DNA from: Chloroflexi bacterium UBA4733
GTDB lineage: Bacteria > Chloroflexota > UBA4733
DNA: 21,740 bases
Assembly (NCBI GenBank): GCA_002404055.1
Contig: DHIZ01000255.1
Location: 4,000 to 25,739 of the forward strand
Direction of reading: 5' to 3'
Below are positions 13,877 through 20,285 of the stretch, one piece after another; within the stretch, counting starts at the first letter, position 1, and the number at the start of each line of letters is the position of its first letter. The notes below the pieces were generated by a model. The model was not told where the DNA came from, made no database searches, and saw nothing but the letters and a program-made list of their open reading frames with translations. The translations under genes were made by a program, and so were the position numbers.

Positions 13877-15063
13877 CACGCGACCACGCCTGCCACCGGC
13901 CCGGCAAGCATGCTGACGAGCGTGGCCTCAATCTGAGGGTTGCCAGCAATCGTTCTGGTGCCACTATCGAACCAGACCACGGCGTGGATCAGTGGATAGC
14001 TGCCGCCGTTGATGCCCGCCGCCATCGACTGCAACCAGGCGACCTGGCTATCAGTACCGGCTACCTCGCTCAGCACCATGGGTTTCGAGGATACGCTGGC
14101 TACCTGCGCGTAATTGGCGGCCGTGTTGTAGGCGTAGTCGTCCCAGCCGGTAAAGTCCACGTAGCCGTCGCCCGGGTAGTACGGGCCGATATTGGTAATG
14201 CTGCTGGTCCCATCTGGCCCCCAGATGAACTTGACGTTCGTTGCGCCGTCCGCCTGGAAGCGGTTGTAGACGTGCTGCCAGGCTGCTATCCATGTTGAGG
14301 TTGACCAGTAACAGCTATCCCACGGGTAGCCTCCCGTCTGGCAGTCGTTGAACTCATGGAACAGCCGCAGCCAGATTTCCTTGTGCGTCGCCGCTGCGCC
14401 GATGGCCACGCTGTCGATATCGCTGTCGTACGCGCCGGCGGCAATCTGATCGAGGGGCCGGTTCCAAGCCTCATACGTGACAAGGGGGACGATCCCATGC
14501 GCGAGTGAGTAGTCGGCGCCCCAGCTAGCGACGTTATTCCAATCCGCCGTCCAATCCACAAAGATGTTAAAAGCCTGCACCGGATGACTCAGCTCAGTCT
14601 GGTACTGAGTGATCGCCGCGTCTATCGTGGCCGCACCAGTGTCGACCGCGTTGGAGTAAACCCCCCACAAAACGGCGTTGCCTTTCGCCGTTGGCGTCGG
14701 CGTGAAGGTAGGGGGCGCCGGGGTATTGGTAGGCGTGGCTGTCGCTGTTGCTGGAATTCTAGTGGCCGTGGCCGTGGCCGTGGCCGGAGCGCTGGTTGGC
14801 GTGGCTGTCGCCACTGATGTATTAGTTGCTGTTGCTGTAGTCGTCGGTGGAACAGTCGTAGCCGTAGGCGTGGCTGTCGGAGTGCTGTTCGGGGGCGCTG
14901 TAGCCGCCGGTACTTCGGCCTGCTCGTTGCTGATGACTGTAGCAATCGTGCTTTGTACCGTCTGTAAAGCGCTGATGTCCGATTGCTCGGCTGCCTGAGT
15001 GGCCGCGGGCAGCAACATGGCGCAGCTAAAGGCCAGCGGAGCCAAACATTTTGTGTATCTCAT
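13876..15063 (-). CDS. Secreted GH26-like glycoside hydrolase with Thr/Pro/Ala linker
   Basis: Predicted exported endo-glycosidase of 395 residues. Residues 1-25 are a Sec signal peptide (MRYTKC, hydrophobic core LAFSCAMLLP, cut near TQA-AE). Residues 50-126 are a low-complexity Thr/Ala/Pro linker. Residues 128-390 look like a TIM-barrel of family GH26 (mannanases and related enzymes): WLRLFHEFND with E237 as the likely acid/base, IWGPDG near 281, YYPGDGYVDFTGWDDY at 295-310, and KPMVLSEVAGT with E333 as the likely nucleophile, then an HAVVWFD strand at 360-366. All these fit the GH26 order. Substrate cannot be told. It sits between neck genes, with no clear ribosome binding site, and its TGA overlaps the next start. 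Likely cargo or lysis-related. Confidence 0.8.
   Translation of the reverse strand: MRYTKCLAPLAFSCAMLLPAATQAAEQSDISALQTVQSTIATVISNEQAEVPAATAPPNSTPTATPTATTVPPTTTATATNTSVATATPTSAPATATATATRIPATATATPTNTPAPPTFTPTPTAKGNAVLWGVYSNAVDTGAATIDAAITQYQTELSHPVQAFNIFVDWTADWNNVASWGADYSLAHGIVPLVTYEAWNRPLDQIAAGAYDSDIDSVAIGAAATHKEIWLRLFHEFNDCQTGGYPWDSCYWSTSTWIAAWQHVYNRFQADGATNVKFIWGPDGTSSITNIGPYYPGDGYVDFTGWDDYAYNTAANYAQVASVSSKPMVLSEVAGTDSQVAWLQSMAAGINGGSYPLIHAVVWFDSGTRTIAGNPQIEATLVSMLAGPVAGVVA
14689..14913. repeat. DNA encoding the Thr/Pro/Ala linker of the GH26-like protein
   Basis: About 75 codons of imperfect Ala-Thr, Thr-Pro and Thr-Ala repeats (residues 51-125). Several short exact motifs recur, for example GGCGTGGCTGTCG on the plus strand at three places, and GGCCGTGGCCGTGG. 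Synonymous codons vary along most of the linker, so it is a degenerate rather than a pure microsatellite repeat. Confidence 0.8.
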
Positions 15064-15078
15064 CCAGCAAGCATTCGT

Positions 15079-15489
15079 CTAGATGGCGTTCCGCTGCGCC
15101 TGGTCGATCACGCGCTCGTTCTCCGTCCACGAATTGTCGACTTGCTCCGCCCAATCAAATGAGCCGTCGCCAGCAAACACACGATCCCGCAAGCCCTCGG
15201 CTCGGGCGCGCAGCGCCGCGGACTGCTTGGCGCCGTCGGTGGCTACGTCCAACGCCTTCATGACTTTCTGGACCAGCACCTCGGAGGTGGCGATTATCTC
15301 CAGCAGGTCGGCGGTTGCCAGGAAGACGGACTCAATGGTCTGCTGGGCATTCGGCTGGAGCGCGGCCTCCATCACCAGTTGCGCGTCAACCTCCGCATCC
15401 TGAAAAATGACGTTGGTAGAGTCCGTGTCGGGCACCATCTGCCGCACCTGGTCGCGCGGGGACGCGCCAGGGGTATAGCTGAAACTCAT
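15079..15489 (-). CDS. Head-tail connector, gp6-like
   Basis: Predicted 136-residue neck protein that binds below the portal ring. The N-terminus, SYTPGASPRDQVRQMVPDTDSTNVIFQDAEVDAQL, follows the gp6-like pattern: a short beta turn, then R-x-x-x-D-T-D, then F-x-D-x-E-V/I, then an alpha-helical body. The rest is helical (EALLATADLLE-type, ALDVATDGAKQSAALRARAEGLRDRV) as in HK97 gp6 and SPP1 gp15 adaptors. Location after the capsid gene is normal for this role. The start ATG at 15489 overlaps the stop of the preceding gene. Confidence 0.75.
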   Translation of the reverse strand: MSFSYTPGASPRDQVRQMVPDTDSTNVIFQDAEVDAQLVMEAALQPNAQQTIESVFLATADLLEIIATSEVLVQKVMKALDVATDGAKQSAALRARAEGLRDRVFAGDGSFDWAEQVDNSWTENERVIDQAQRNAI

Positions 15490-15791
15490 CGGCGGTGTCT
15501 CGGGCGCCCCGGCTTCGCCGTCTTTGCCGGACGTGGGCGCGTTGCCGGCCGCCCGCCAGGCGAGGCCGCCGGCGCGTCCTTGCCAGCCCCAGGTGCGATC
15601 ACCTCGGCCGGCTCGCGCAACTCAATCGTGCCCGCATCTGGCTCTGGCGCGGGCTGTGCCGCGGGCGCCAGAGCCGTGTGCAGCAGCCGGAGCTCCTGGT
15701 GGATGGCCAGCAGCAGCTCGTCCGTCTGGCTGATGGGCTGCGGCAGACCGTGCTCGCGGCGGTGTTGCTGGCGCTCCTCAGCAGTATTCAT
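15486..15791 (-). CDS. Small protein with leucine-rich helix and basic Pro/Arg tail
   Basis: Unrecognised 101-residue protein. Residues 20-42 (SQTDELLLAIHQELRLLHTA) are an amphipathic helix likely to self-associate. Residues 45-101 are disordered, rich in Ala, Pro, Arg and Lys, ending RPATRPRPAKTAKPGRPRHRR, a basic tail that could bind DNA or RNA. It starts 17 bases after the capsid stop and ends in an ATGA overlap with the next gene (15486-15489), so the two are probably translation-coupled. The LLLAI-helix resembles the 36-residue peptide encoded at 13665-13555. Confidence 0.65.
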   Translation of the reverse strand: MNTAEERQQHRREHGLPQPISQTDELLLAIHQELRLLHTALAPAAQPAPEPDAGTIELREPAEVIAPGAGKDAPAASPGGRPATRPRPAKTAKPGRPRHRR

Positions 15792-15797
15792 GCATCA

Positions 15798-15821
15798 GGA
15801 GTGGCGCTTAAGCGCCACTCC
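15798..15821 (-). promoter_or_regulatory. Perfect inverted repeat spanning the major capsid stop codon
   Basis: Arms GGAGTGGCGC (15798-15807) and GCGCCACTCC (15812-15821) are exact complements around the 4-base centre TTAA. In the transcript this gives a 10-bp GC-rich stem, extendable by one G-U pair, whose tetraloop is the last base of the Ala codon plus the UAA stop. There is no U-tract after it, so it is not a typical intrinsic terminator. A hairpin here could stabilise the capsid mRNA 3' end, be a processing site, or damp readthrough to the genes downstream. Confidence 0.7.
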
Positions 15822-16992
15822 CATTTGAGGCAACGGCCATTCGGAAATCTTCCATGACCCCGCCAAAAACGGTTCGAACCTTGTATTGGAAGGTGTCCGT
15901 CTCGAAGTCACCGTCCTGAGCCGTGCCTGCGCCGCCGCCAACCCGCGTCATATTGGGGGACTTCATGAACACTTCCGGCGTCTCATGACCGCGCAGGAAG
16001 CCCATCTCGAACGCCGGCCGCTGCCCATTCGGGCTCGCCACCATCATCCAGGACGTGCCACCGTTGGCCGTACTCGCCACGATGGGCATGTAGGCGTTCA
16101 CGTTCAGGTGGACGCGATTCCTCATCCAGTTGACGGTCACAATCTGCTGGTTGGTTCCACCGCCGGCCGCGTTCAGCCGGAGCTCCGTCGCGTGCAGGAT
16201 GTTCTCGGCGATGACCATCAGGGCCTGCCCCACCACCAGTTCCACGGCGTCAATCAGGATCGGCTGGCCGTCCGCGTCGCGCTGGTTGCCCAGCACGGTG
16301 AACGCATCCTGCAGGCCCTGAATGGACAGTGCCGGGTTATTCGTGGTAGCCCCGTTGGCTATGGTCACCTGGTTCTTGTTGGCGGTGTTGAAGAACGCCG
16401 CGTTCGGGCCGTTGACGTCCATAAACAGCCCGGTCGCGAAGAACTCCTCGGATCGCCGCGCGGCGATGCCGAAGCGGGCGGGGATGTCCTGCAGCGCATG
16501 CAAGTCGTCGTCGATCAGCGTCTCCCACGACAGCGGGATGGTGCGGCCGTACTTCTGGACGCTGTACTGGTAGGCCAGGTCCGAGAGCTTGGTCTGGGGG
16601 TAAGGCGCATTCTCGTCCACCTTGGCGAGCGTTGATTCGGCGCCGTTGATCGCGAAGCGCTTGACGGTGCGGAAGTCGGCCACAGGGGAGATGCGCATGT
16701 AGTTGCGGTAGGTTGGAACCGTCTCCTTGTAGTTGGCCAGGAGCTGACGGTCGATGATGTCACCGAACAGCAGCGGGAAGTCGGAGGTAGTCAGCGCCTC
16801 TTGCAACTTCCAGGCGTTGCGCTTGGGCGATTCGGACACGCTCTTGAGCAGCATGGCGGCTTCGGCCAGCTTGCGCATGTAGCGCGGGTCCTGGTCGCGG
16901 CGATAGCCAACGCGGCGACCTTCGCCGCCCCAGATCCTCTCAAAGGATGCCTCTTCCGCGCGGAAGGTTTCAACGAGATCGAGTAGTTCCAT
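15808..16992 (-). CDS. Major capsid protein, HK97 fold
   Basis: Shell-forming capsid protein of 394 residues. ATG 16992 is preceded by a strong ribosome binding site (AAGGAAGG) as expected for the most expressed late gene. The N-terminal 70 residues form charged helices (arm region), followed by DFPLLFGDIIDRQLLANYKE and a long central domain with QKYGRTIPLSWETLIDDDL, ARRSEEFFATGLF and HVNLNV-type strands, ending in FETDTFQYKVRTVFGGVMEDF, the P-domain strand and C-terminal signature of HK97-fold capsid proteins. There is no obvious cleavable scaffold part, consistent with the separate scaffold region on the protease. Its stop codon lies in the loop of a perfect inverted repeat. Confidence 0.9.
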   Translation of the reverse strand: MELLDLVETFRAEEASFERIWGGEGRRVGYRRDQDPRYMRKLAEAAMLLKSVSESPKRNAWKLQEALTTSDFPLLFGDIIDRQLLANYKETVPTYRNYMRISPVADFRTVKRFAINGAESTLAKVDENAPYPQTKLSDLAYQYSVQKYGRTIPLSWETLIDDDLHALQDIPARFGIAARRSEEFFATGLFMDVNGPNAAFFNTANKNQVTIANGATTNNPALSIQGLQDAFTVLGNQRDADGQPILIDAVELVVGQALMVIAENILHATELRLNAAGGGTNQQIVTVNWMRNRVHLNVNAYMPIVASTANGGTSWMMVASPNGQRPAFEMGFLRGHETPEVFMKSPNMTRVGGGAGTAQDGDFETDTFQYKVRTVFGGVMEDFRMAVASNGSGA

Positions 16993-17007
16993 GTTTCCTT
17001 CCTTCGC

Positions 17008-17400
17008 TTAGGCCGCGGCGCCCAGCGTGCCGCCAGGCACTCCGAAAAACGCGACGTCGATGTTTGCTGTGGCGCCCGAAGTGACCGCTTGCAGGGCCTG
17101 CCCGGCCAGGTAGCCGTCGCCCACGCCGGCAGCGTTCAGGTAGGTATGGTTGTCGGTGTAGTACACCCAGTCGCCGGCCGCGATGGCTGCGTTGGTCACG
17201 CCGTCCCCGAGCGAACCCTTGACGCTGACGGTGTAGACCCCGCCGAAGTCAACGGCTAGGGTGCCGTCGGCGGTGACGTTGGTGAGCGCGATGCCCACCC
17301 GCTTACCGAACCGCATCGCCTGCCCCGAGGTGGGCGCTACCGGGTTGGTCGGTACGACGGCAACATACCGCTCGGAGCCGTACTTGCCGTTCGCGGCCAT
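17008..17400 (-). CDS. DUF2190-like capsid decoration protein
   Basis: Predicted 130-residue beta-rich protein that likely binds the outer capsid surface. The pattern is that of the DUF2190 family: an early strand, then TVSVKGSLGDGVTNAAIAAGDWVYY, a central turn, GYLAGQALQAVTSGATANIDVAFFGVPGG at the end. The repeated Gly-Asp and the terminal GATANIDVAF-type strand are the family features. It starts at ATG 17400, immediately after the protease TAA, and is followed by the major capsid gene, the usual order protease, decoration, capsid. Function by homology pattern and context; not a confirmed structural assignment. Confidence 0.75.
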   Translation of the reverse strand: MAANGKYGSERYVAVVPTNPVAPTSGQAMRFGKRVGIALTNVTADGTLAVDFGGVYTVSVKGSLGDGVTNAAIAAGDWVYYTDNHTYLNAAGVGDGYLAGQALQAVTSGATANIDVAFFGVPGGTLGAAA

Positions 17401-19221
17401 TTAGGCAGCCCTCCCGATCGCGGCGACCTTGGCATTGTTAGCGCTCATGCCCAGTGAGGTAAAGGCACTCTCAAGCTGCGCCTGCGATTCCTGGATGTCA
17501 AAGGCTGGCGTAAATGCGCCGTCCGAGCCGGAGCCCATGCCGCGCACCTTGCCCGCGCCAGTGATGGTCGAGACGTAATCGATCTCAGCCTTGGCGGCCT
17601 CGTGGATGATGGCTCCGAAGGCCTCATAGTCGATGCTGCCGTCGGTCAGCGCTGGGCGCTTGCCCAGCGACTCCGTCAGCCGCTCGATGGTCACCGGGGC
17701 CATCACGTCGCCGTAGCGCTTGTTCAGCACTTCATGGACGTGGGCCTTGGCCACCGTCAGCAGTTGCCCTTCCTTGAGCCGCGCCAGCTCATCCGTCATC
17801 TGGGCGTTTGACTCCTTGAGGAGTTGGTACGCCCGCTCGTCTACTTCCACGGTTCCCTCCTGTACTTTCTTGTTTGGTTTTGCAGGCTCAGAGGGAATCC
17901 CCCTGGCGGATTCGAAAAGCTGGAGTACCTGGCCACCAGCGCCGGGCACGGTCACGAAGTCAATCGAGTGGCCGGCGGTGATGGTCTCGATGATTGGCCC
18001 TTTGCGGCCCTCGGCTTCGCCCTTCTTGGCTTTGCCCGAGGCGCGGATGCTGACGCCAATGTGCGGGGCCAGCGTCTCGATGGCATCCTTGGGTCCGAGC
18101 ACCTTGGCCTCGGCATACAGCCCCGGTCCGGCTGGACCATCGCGGAACGTGGCCGGCGTAATCGTCTCGGCCCACAAGTCGCGGATGCTGCGCTCCGGCC
18201 GCTGCGCATCCTCCAACGTGGTCGGATGATCGGCGTACATCTTGGTGGCTGCCGGGAATGCCAGCGGGCCATCGCGCTCAAGAACCTCGCGGCTGTAGTA
18301 GCCACTGGAGCCCCAGCCCGGCTGAATCACCTTGAGAGCGATACGGTCGCCCTTGCCGATGGCCTTCTCCAGCAGCGGCACCAGGTCACCCGTAAGCTCG
18401 GTCGCGGTGGCTGCTTCCGTCGCCGGATCGTCCTCCGCCGAGGCCGCGCCGGTCATGGTGTCCACGTGGTCGCTCATGGTCTTGATGGCGCCGCGGAGTT
18501 TGTCCTCGTTGGCCTTGCTCAGCGTGCGCCCGGCCTCGGTCACCGCGGCGACTGGGTCGTCATGGAAGGCTTGCCAGATGTCTTTGAAGGCAGGGCGCAT
18601 GGCCTCGGGAATGCCGGCCACCGCCAGCACGCCATCGTCTGCATCGCCATCGCCGTCGCCGGTCACTTCGGAGGCAGCCTTGTAGCCGGGGATAACCTCG
18701 GTCGGCTCGCCGAATGTCACATCACCGTCAGCGTCGATGGCCCACGGGAACGAGTACAGCGTGCCGTTGATGTTGATGACGGCGTATTCCTCGTAGGTGT
18801 CACAGACCCAGATATTCCAGGAGGAGCAGCAGTCCCAGGGGTAGTTGTCTGCCCCGCCGAACTCCTTGCGAGCGGCAAGGCTGATGGCGTCGTTGATTTG
18901 CTGAACCGAGCGCTCGGCCTCGGTCAGGTTCGGGTCGATGGCCGGCTTTGCGGCTTCGACCTTCTTGGCGGCCTTCTTGGTCGAGCCGGCCCAGTCGGCC
19001 GGCAGTTTGGCCGCCAGCCCGAGCGCCTTGGCTCTTTTCGAGATGTGCGCTTTGGCCGCCGCCTTGTTCTTGGCGCGGCCATACGCCGCTACGGCGTTAC
19101 CAAGGTCGTCCTCATTGCGGATGGGAAAGGAACCGTCCGGCATTGCGCTGCCCTTGGCGGCGAGCGCCTTGCGCTGCTTGGCGGTGAAATCCGCCTCTTT
19201 CAGCCAGTAGAACCGCTCCAA
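17401..19221 (-). CDS. Capsid maturation protease with scaffold-like C-terminus
   Basis: Prohead protease, 606 residues from a TTG at 19221; the frame is open further upstream without ATG, so the start is uncertain. Residues 9-70 (FTAKQRKALAAKG, then Lys/Ala-rich helix) match the DUF6582 type often found on actinophage-like capsid proteases. Residues 125-180 hold a Cys/Trp-rich strand segment. The protease core is about 290-440: ADHP with H332, GVSIRASG with S391 or S395, then DFVTVPGAGG; His and Ser are the likely catalytic pair, as in HK97-type and related maturation proteases. Residues 450-606 are charged and helical (ESNAQMTDELARLKEG), typical of a fused scaffold that is cut away. Its TAA is directly followed by the ATG of the next gene. 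Confidence 0.85.
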   Translation of the reverse strand: MERFYWLKEADFTAKQRKALAAKGSAMPDGSFPIRNEDDLGNAVAAYGRAKNKAAAKAHISKRAKALGLAAKLPADWAGSTKKAAKKVEAAKPAIDPNLTEAERSVQQINDAISLAARKEFGGADNYPWDCCSSWNIWVCDTYEEYAVININGTLYSFPWAIDADGDVTFGEPTEVIPGYKAASEVTGDGDGDADDGVLAVAGIPEAMRPAFKDIWQAFHDDPVAAVTEAGRTLSKANEDKLRGAIKTMSDHVDTMTGAASAEDDPATEAATATELTGDLVPLLEKAIGKGDRIALKVIQPGWGSSGYYSREVLERDGPLAFPAATKMYADHPTTLEDAQRPERSIRDLWAETITPATFRDGPAGPGLYAEAKVLGPKDAIETLAPHIGVSIRASGKAKKGEAEGRKGPIIETITAGHSIDFVTVPGAGGQVLQLFESARGIPSEPAKPNKKVQEGTVEVDERAYQLLKESNAQMTDELARLKEGQLLTVAKAHVHEVLNKRYGDVMAPVTIERLTESLGKRPALTDGSIDYEAFGAIIHEAAKAEIDYVSTITGAGKVRGMGSGSDGAFTPAFDIQESQAQLESAFTSLGMSANNAKVAAIGRAA

Positions 19222-19313
19222 GGAGATGGGACCCCTTCCCCGGCGGTTCAGCGGGCCACGATGCCGAAGGGGCCACGAGGGCCAGTCCTGAGACTGGCAC
19301 GGCCTAGCTTGTG
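19222..19313 (-). other. Intergenic region with two short hairpins
   Basis: Ninety-two bases between the Com-like gene and the protease. GCCAGTC at 19281-19287 and GACTGGC at 19292-19298 form a perfect 7-bp stem with a 4-base loop. CTAGC at 19304-19308 and GCTAG at 19313-19317 form a 5-bp stem that reaches into the TAG stop of the Com-like gene. No T-rich tract follows on the transcribed strand, so neither is a standard intrinsic terminator. This is one of the few real gaps in the operon. Confidence 0.5.
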
Positions 19314-19520
19314 CTAGCCGTTTGCTGGGAGAAGCTTACCATCATAATTCGTGCGATGGCAAGCGGCAACCTCGGGGCTGGCGTTTTTGGCGTGGCAACG
19401 CTGGCATATCAGTTTCCACGGCCGCGTTACGAAGACCGCCAGCGGCTTCTCGCAGCGCCAGCATTTCGGTGAAGGATCGGTCACCGCGGCGGACTGGGAT
19501 GCCGCCGCTTCCACGACCAT
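19314..19520 (-). CDS. Com-like zinc-ribbon protein
   Basis: Small zinc-binding protein of 68 residues from ATG 19520 (a GTG three bases earlier is also possible). The core is a CxxC, fifteen residues, CxxC module: CWRC near residue 20 and CQRC near residue 38, with RPWKLI just before the second pair. This spacing and the Arg-rich strand before the second pair resemble the Mu phage Com family, whose founding member binds mom mRNA and activates its translation. No mom-like modification gene is visible here, so the target is unknown, and other zinc ribbons of this size exist. Start codon lies only a few bases from the stop of the previous small gene. Confidence 0.6.
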   Translation of the reverse strand: MVVEAAASQSAAVTDPSPKCWRCEKPLAVFVTRPWKLICQRCHAKNASPEVAACHRTNYDGKLLPANG

Positions 19521-19525
19521 CACGA

Positions 19526-19672
19526 TCAGCCCCGCATCGGCTCAGTCAGTAGTTCGTCAATCGCCGCCAAGCGCGAAATGACTGCGGGGCGATCTCTCTC
19601 ATGTGGGCCTGCAATCCGAAGCCAGTTTGAGAGGCTCAGGCTCTCCGACCACAGTGTCTGACGGTCCTGCAT
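19526..19672 (-). CDS. Small ORF carrying a duplicated piece of the portal gene
   Basis: A 48-residue product if started at ATG 19672. The frame is open further upstream (GTG at 19687, another possible start at 19780), but the longer forms run across the repeat DNA of the previous gene as MTPAHRL-like low complexity and are less believable. Residues 1-8 from this start, and four before it, are identical to portal residues ELRMQDRQTLWS, in the same reading frame. The rest (an acidic-basic helix ending AIDELLTEPMRG) is unlike the portal. No ribosome binding site is evident. It may be a real small gene or a recombination relic. Confidence 0.4.
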   Translation of the reverse strand: MQDRQTLWSESLSLSNWLRIAGPHERDRPAVISRLAAIDELLTEPMRG

Positions 19673-19681
19673 GCGCAGCTC
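19646..19681. repeat. 36-bp near-identical copy of a portal gene segment
   Basis: Plus-strand 19646-19681 matches 20919-20954 inside the portal gene at 35 of 36 bases; the only difference is T versus C at the tenth base. Similarity stops sharply on both sides. Both copies are in the same orientation and the same reading frame, about 1.27 kb apart. Confidence 0.9.
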
Positions 19682-19709
19682 GGGCACAGGTTCGGCCGGC
19701 ACCGGCAAC

Positions 19710-19994
19710 CTACACGTCAAGCGGTGCGCTGGAGTCAGGCGGTGCGCCGGAGTCAACCTCAGGCGGTGCGCCGGAGTCAACCTGCGCAGCCGTTGTCAGT
19801 GCTTCGGCGGCCGACTGAAAGTCCTTGACGACCTGCGCCAGCGCATCGAGGCCGGCCTGATCGGCCCAGGCCGATTGCAATGTGGCCACCTGCGCCTGTA
19901 GCTTGGTGAGTGCCTCCTGCACGGTCGCGAGCCCTGCTTGGACGGCAGTGTCTGCCGCATTCAGTGCGGCCAAAGTGTCGGTTAGTGCTGACAT
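19710..19994 (-). CDS. Small coiled-coil protein with a Val-Asp-Ser-Gly-Ala-Pro repeat tail
   Basis: Hypothetical protein of 94 residues. I start it at ATG 19994 (MSALTDTLAALNAAD); an earlier in-frame start at 20033 would add a basic N-terminus with no support. Residues 1-70 are an Ala/Leu/Gln-rich continuous helix with heptad-like spacing, expected to form a coiled coil. The last 25 residues are low complexity, VDSGAPPE then VDSGAPPD then SSAPLDV, encoded by three near-identical 17-bp units. Placement between portal and protease suggests a head accessory or scaffold-like role, but that is inference only. Confidence 0.55.
   Translation of the reverse strand: MSALTDTLAALNAADTAVQAGLATVQEALTKLQAQVATLQSAWADQAGLDALAQVVKDFQSAAEALTTAAQVDSGAPPEVDSGAPPDSSAPLDV
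19721..19779. repeat. Three 17-bp direct repeat units
   Basis: Units GCGGTGCGCYGGAGTCA occur at 19721-19737, 19739-19755 and 19763-19779 (plus-strand reading). The second and third are identical and the first differs by one base. Start-to-start spacing is 18 then 24 bases, so the reading frame of the gene over them is kept. They encode the repeated Ser-Gly-Ala-Pro tail of the 94-residue protein and look like coding-sequence slippage expansion. Confidence 0.85.
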
Positions 19995-20051
19995 ACACGC
20001 CAGTCTAGACAGGCGGCACACCAGACGCCACAACCTACCAGGGCAGGGAGG

Positions 20052-20285
20052 TCACTGCACCACCTTGTCTGTTACCAACCGCACAGCAACATCTACGTTC
20101 TTGCTGAACGCTGTGTAGCGCCTATCGCCCGTGATCCACGAGCACTCCCAAAGACCGTTATCCTCGCCCCAGTTCAGGGTCACGCTCTGGCCATGCGCGG
20201 CCATTCCTTCTAGTTCGTCCATGAGTCTCAGTGCTCTCGTGAGCCGGTCGATGGTGACGATCGGCCACTCGACCTTGGCGGGCAC
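20052..20285 (-). CDS. Small hypothetical protein (77 aa)
   Basis: Not recognised. It starts with GTG directly after the portal TAG stop, with no gap, so it is probably translated by coupling to the portal gene. The predicted product is 77 residues: an N-terminal helix (TIDRLTRALRLMDELEGMAAHG), then alternating beta-like segments with two tryptophans (LWECSWITGDRRYTAF), and a final amphipathic helix. That alternation resembles small alpha/beta phage proteins, but no family can be named. Codon choice with GC-rich third positions matches its neighbours, which supports it being real. No catalytic motif, signal or membrane segment is visible. Confidence 0.6.
   Translation of the reverse strand: MPAKVEWPIVTIDRLTRALRLMDELEGMAAHGQSVTLNWGEDNGLWECSWITGDRRYTAFSKNVDVAVRLVTDKVVQ

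Noticed and set aside
15780..15810. Readthrough of the capsid stop to make an extended capsid protein
   Set aside because: The extension would be only nine residues before another stop, so it is unlikely to carry a domain.
15798..15821. Intrinsic terminator after the capsid gene
   Set aside because: No T-rich tract follows the stem on the transcribed strand, and the next gene begins within 17 bases.
17824..19317. 497-residue open frame on the plus strand
   Set aside because: Antisense to the capsid protease; composition is shadow-like (Gly/Arg/Val runs), and the minus-strand gene has clear motifs.
19673..19780. Longer N-terminus for the portal-fragment small ORF
   Set aside because: It would translate the neighbouring gene's repeat DNA out of frame into repeated TPAHRL, and overlap that gene.
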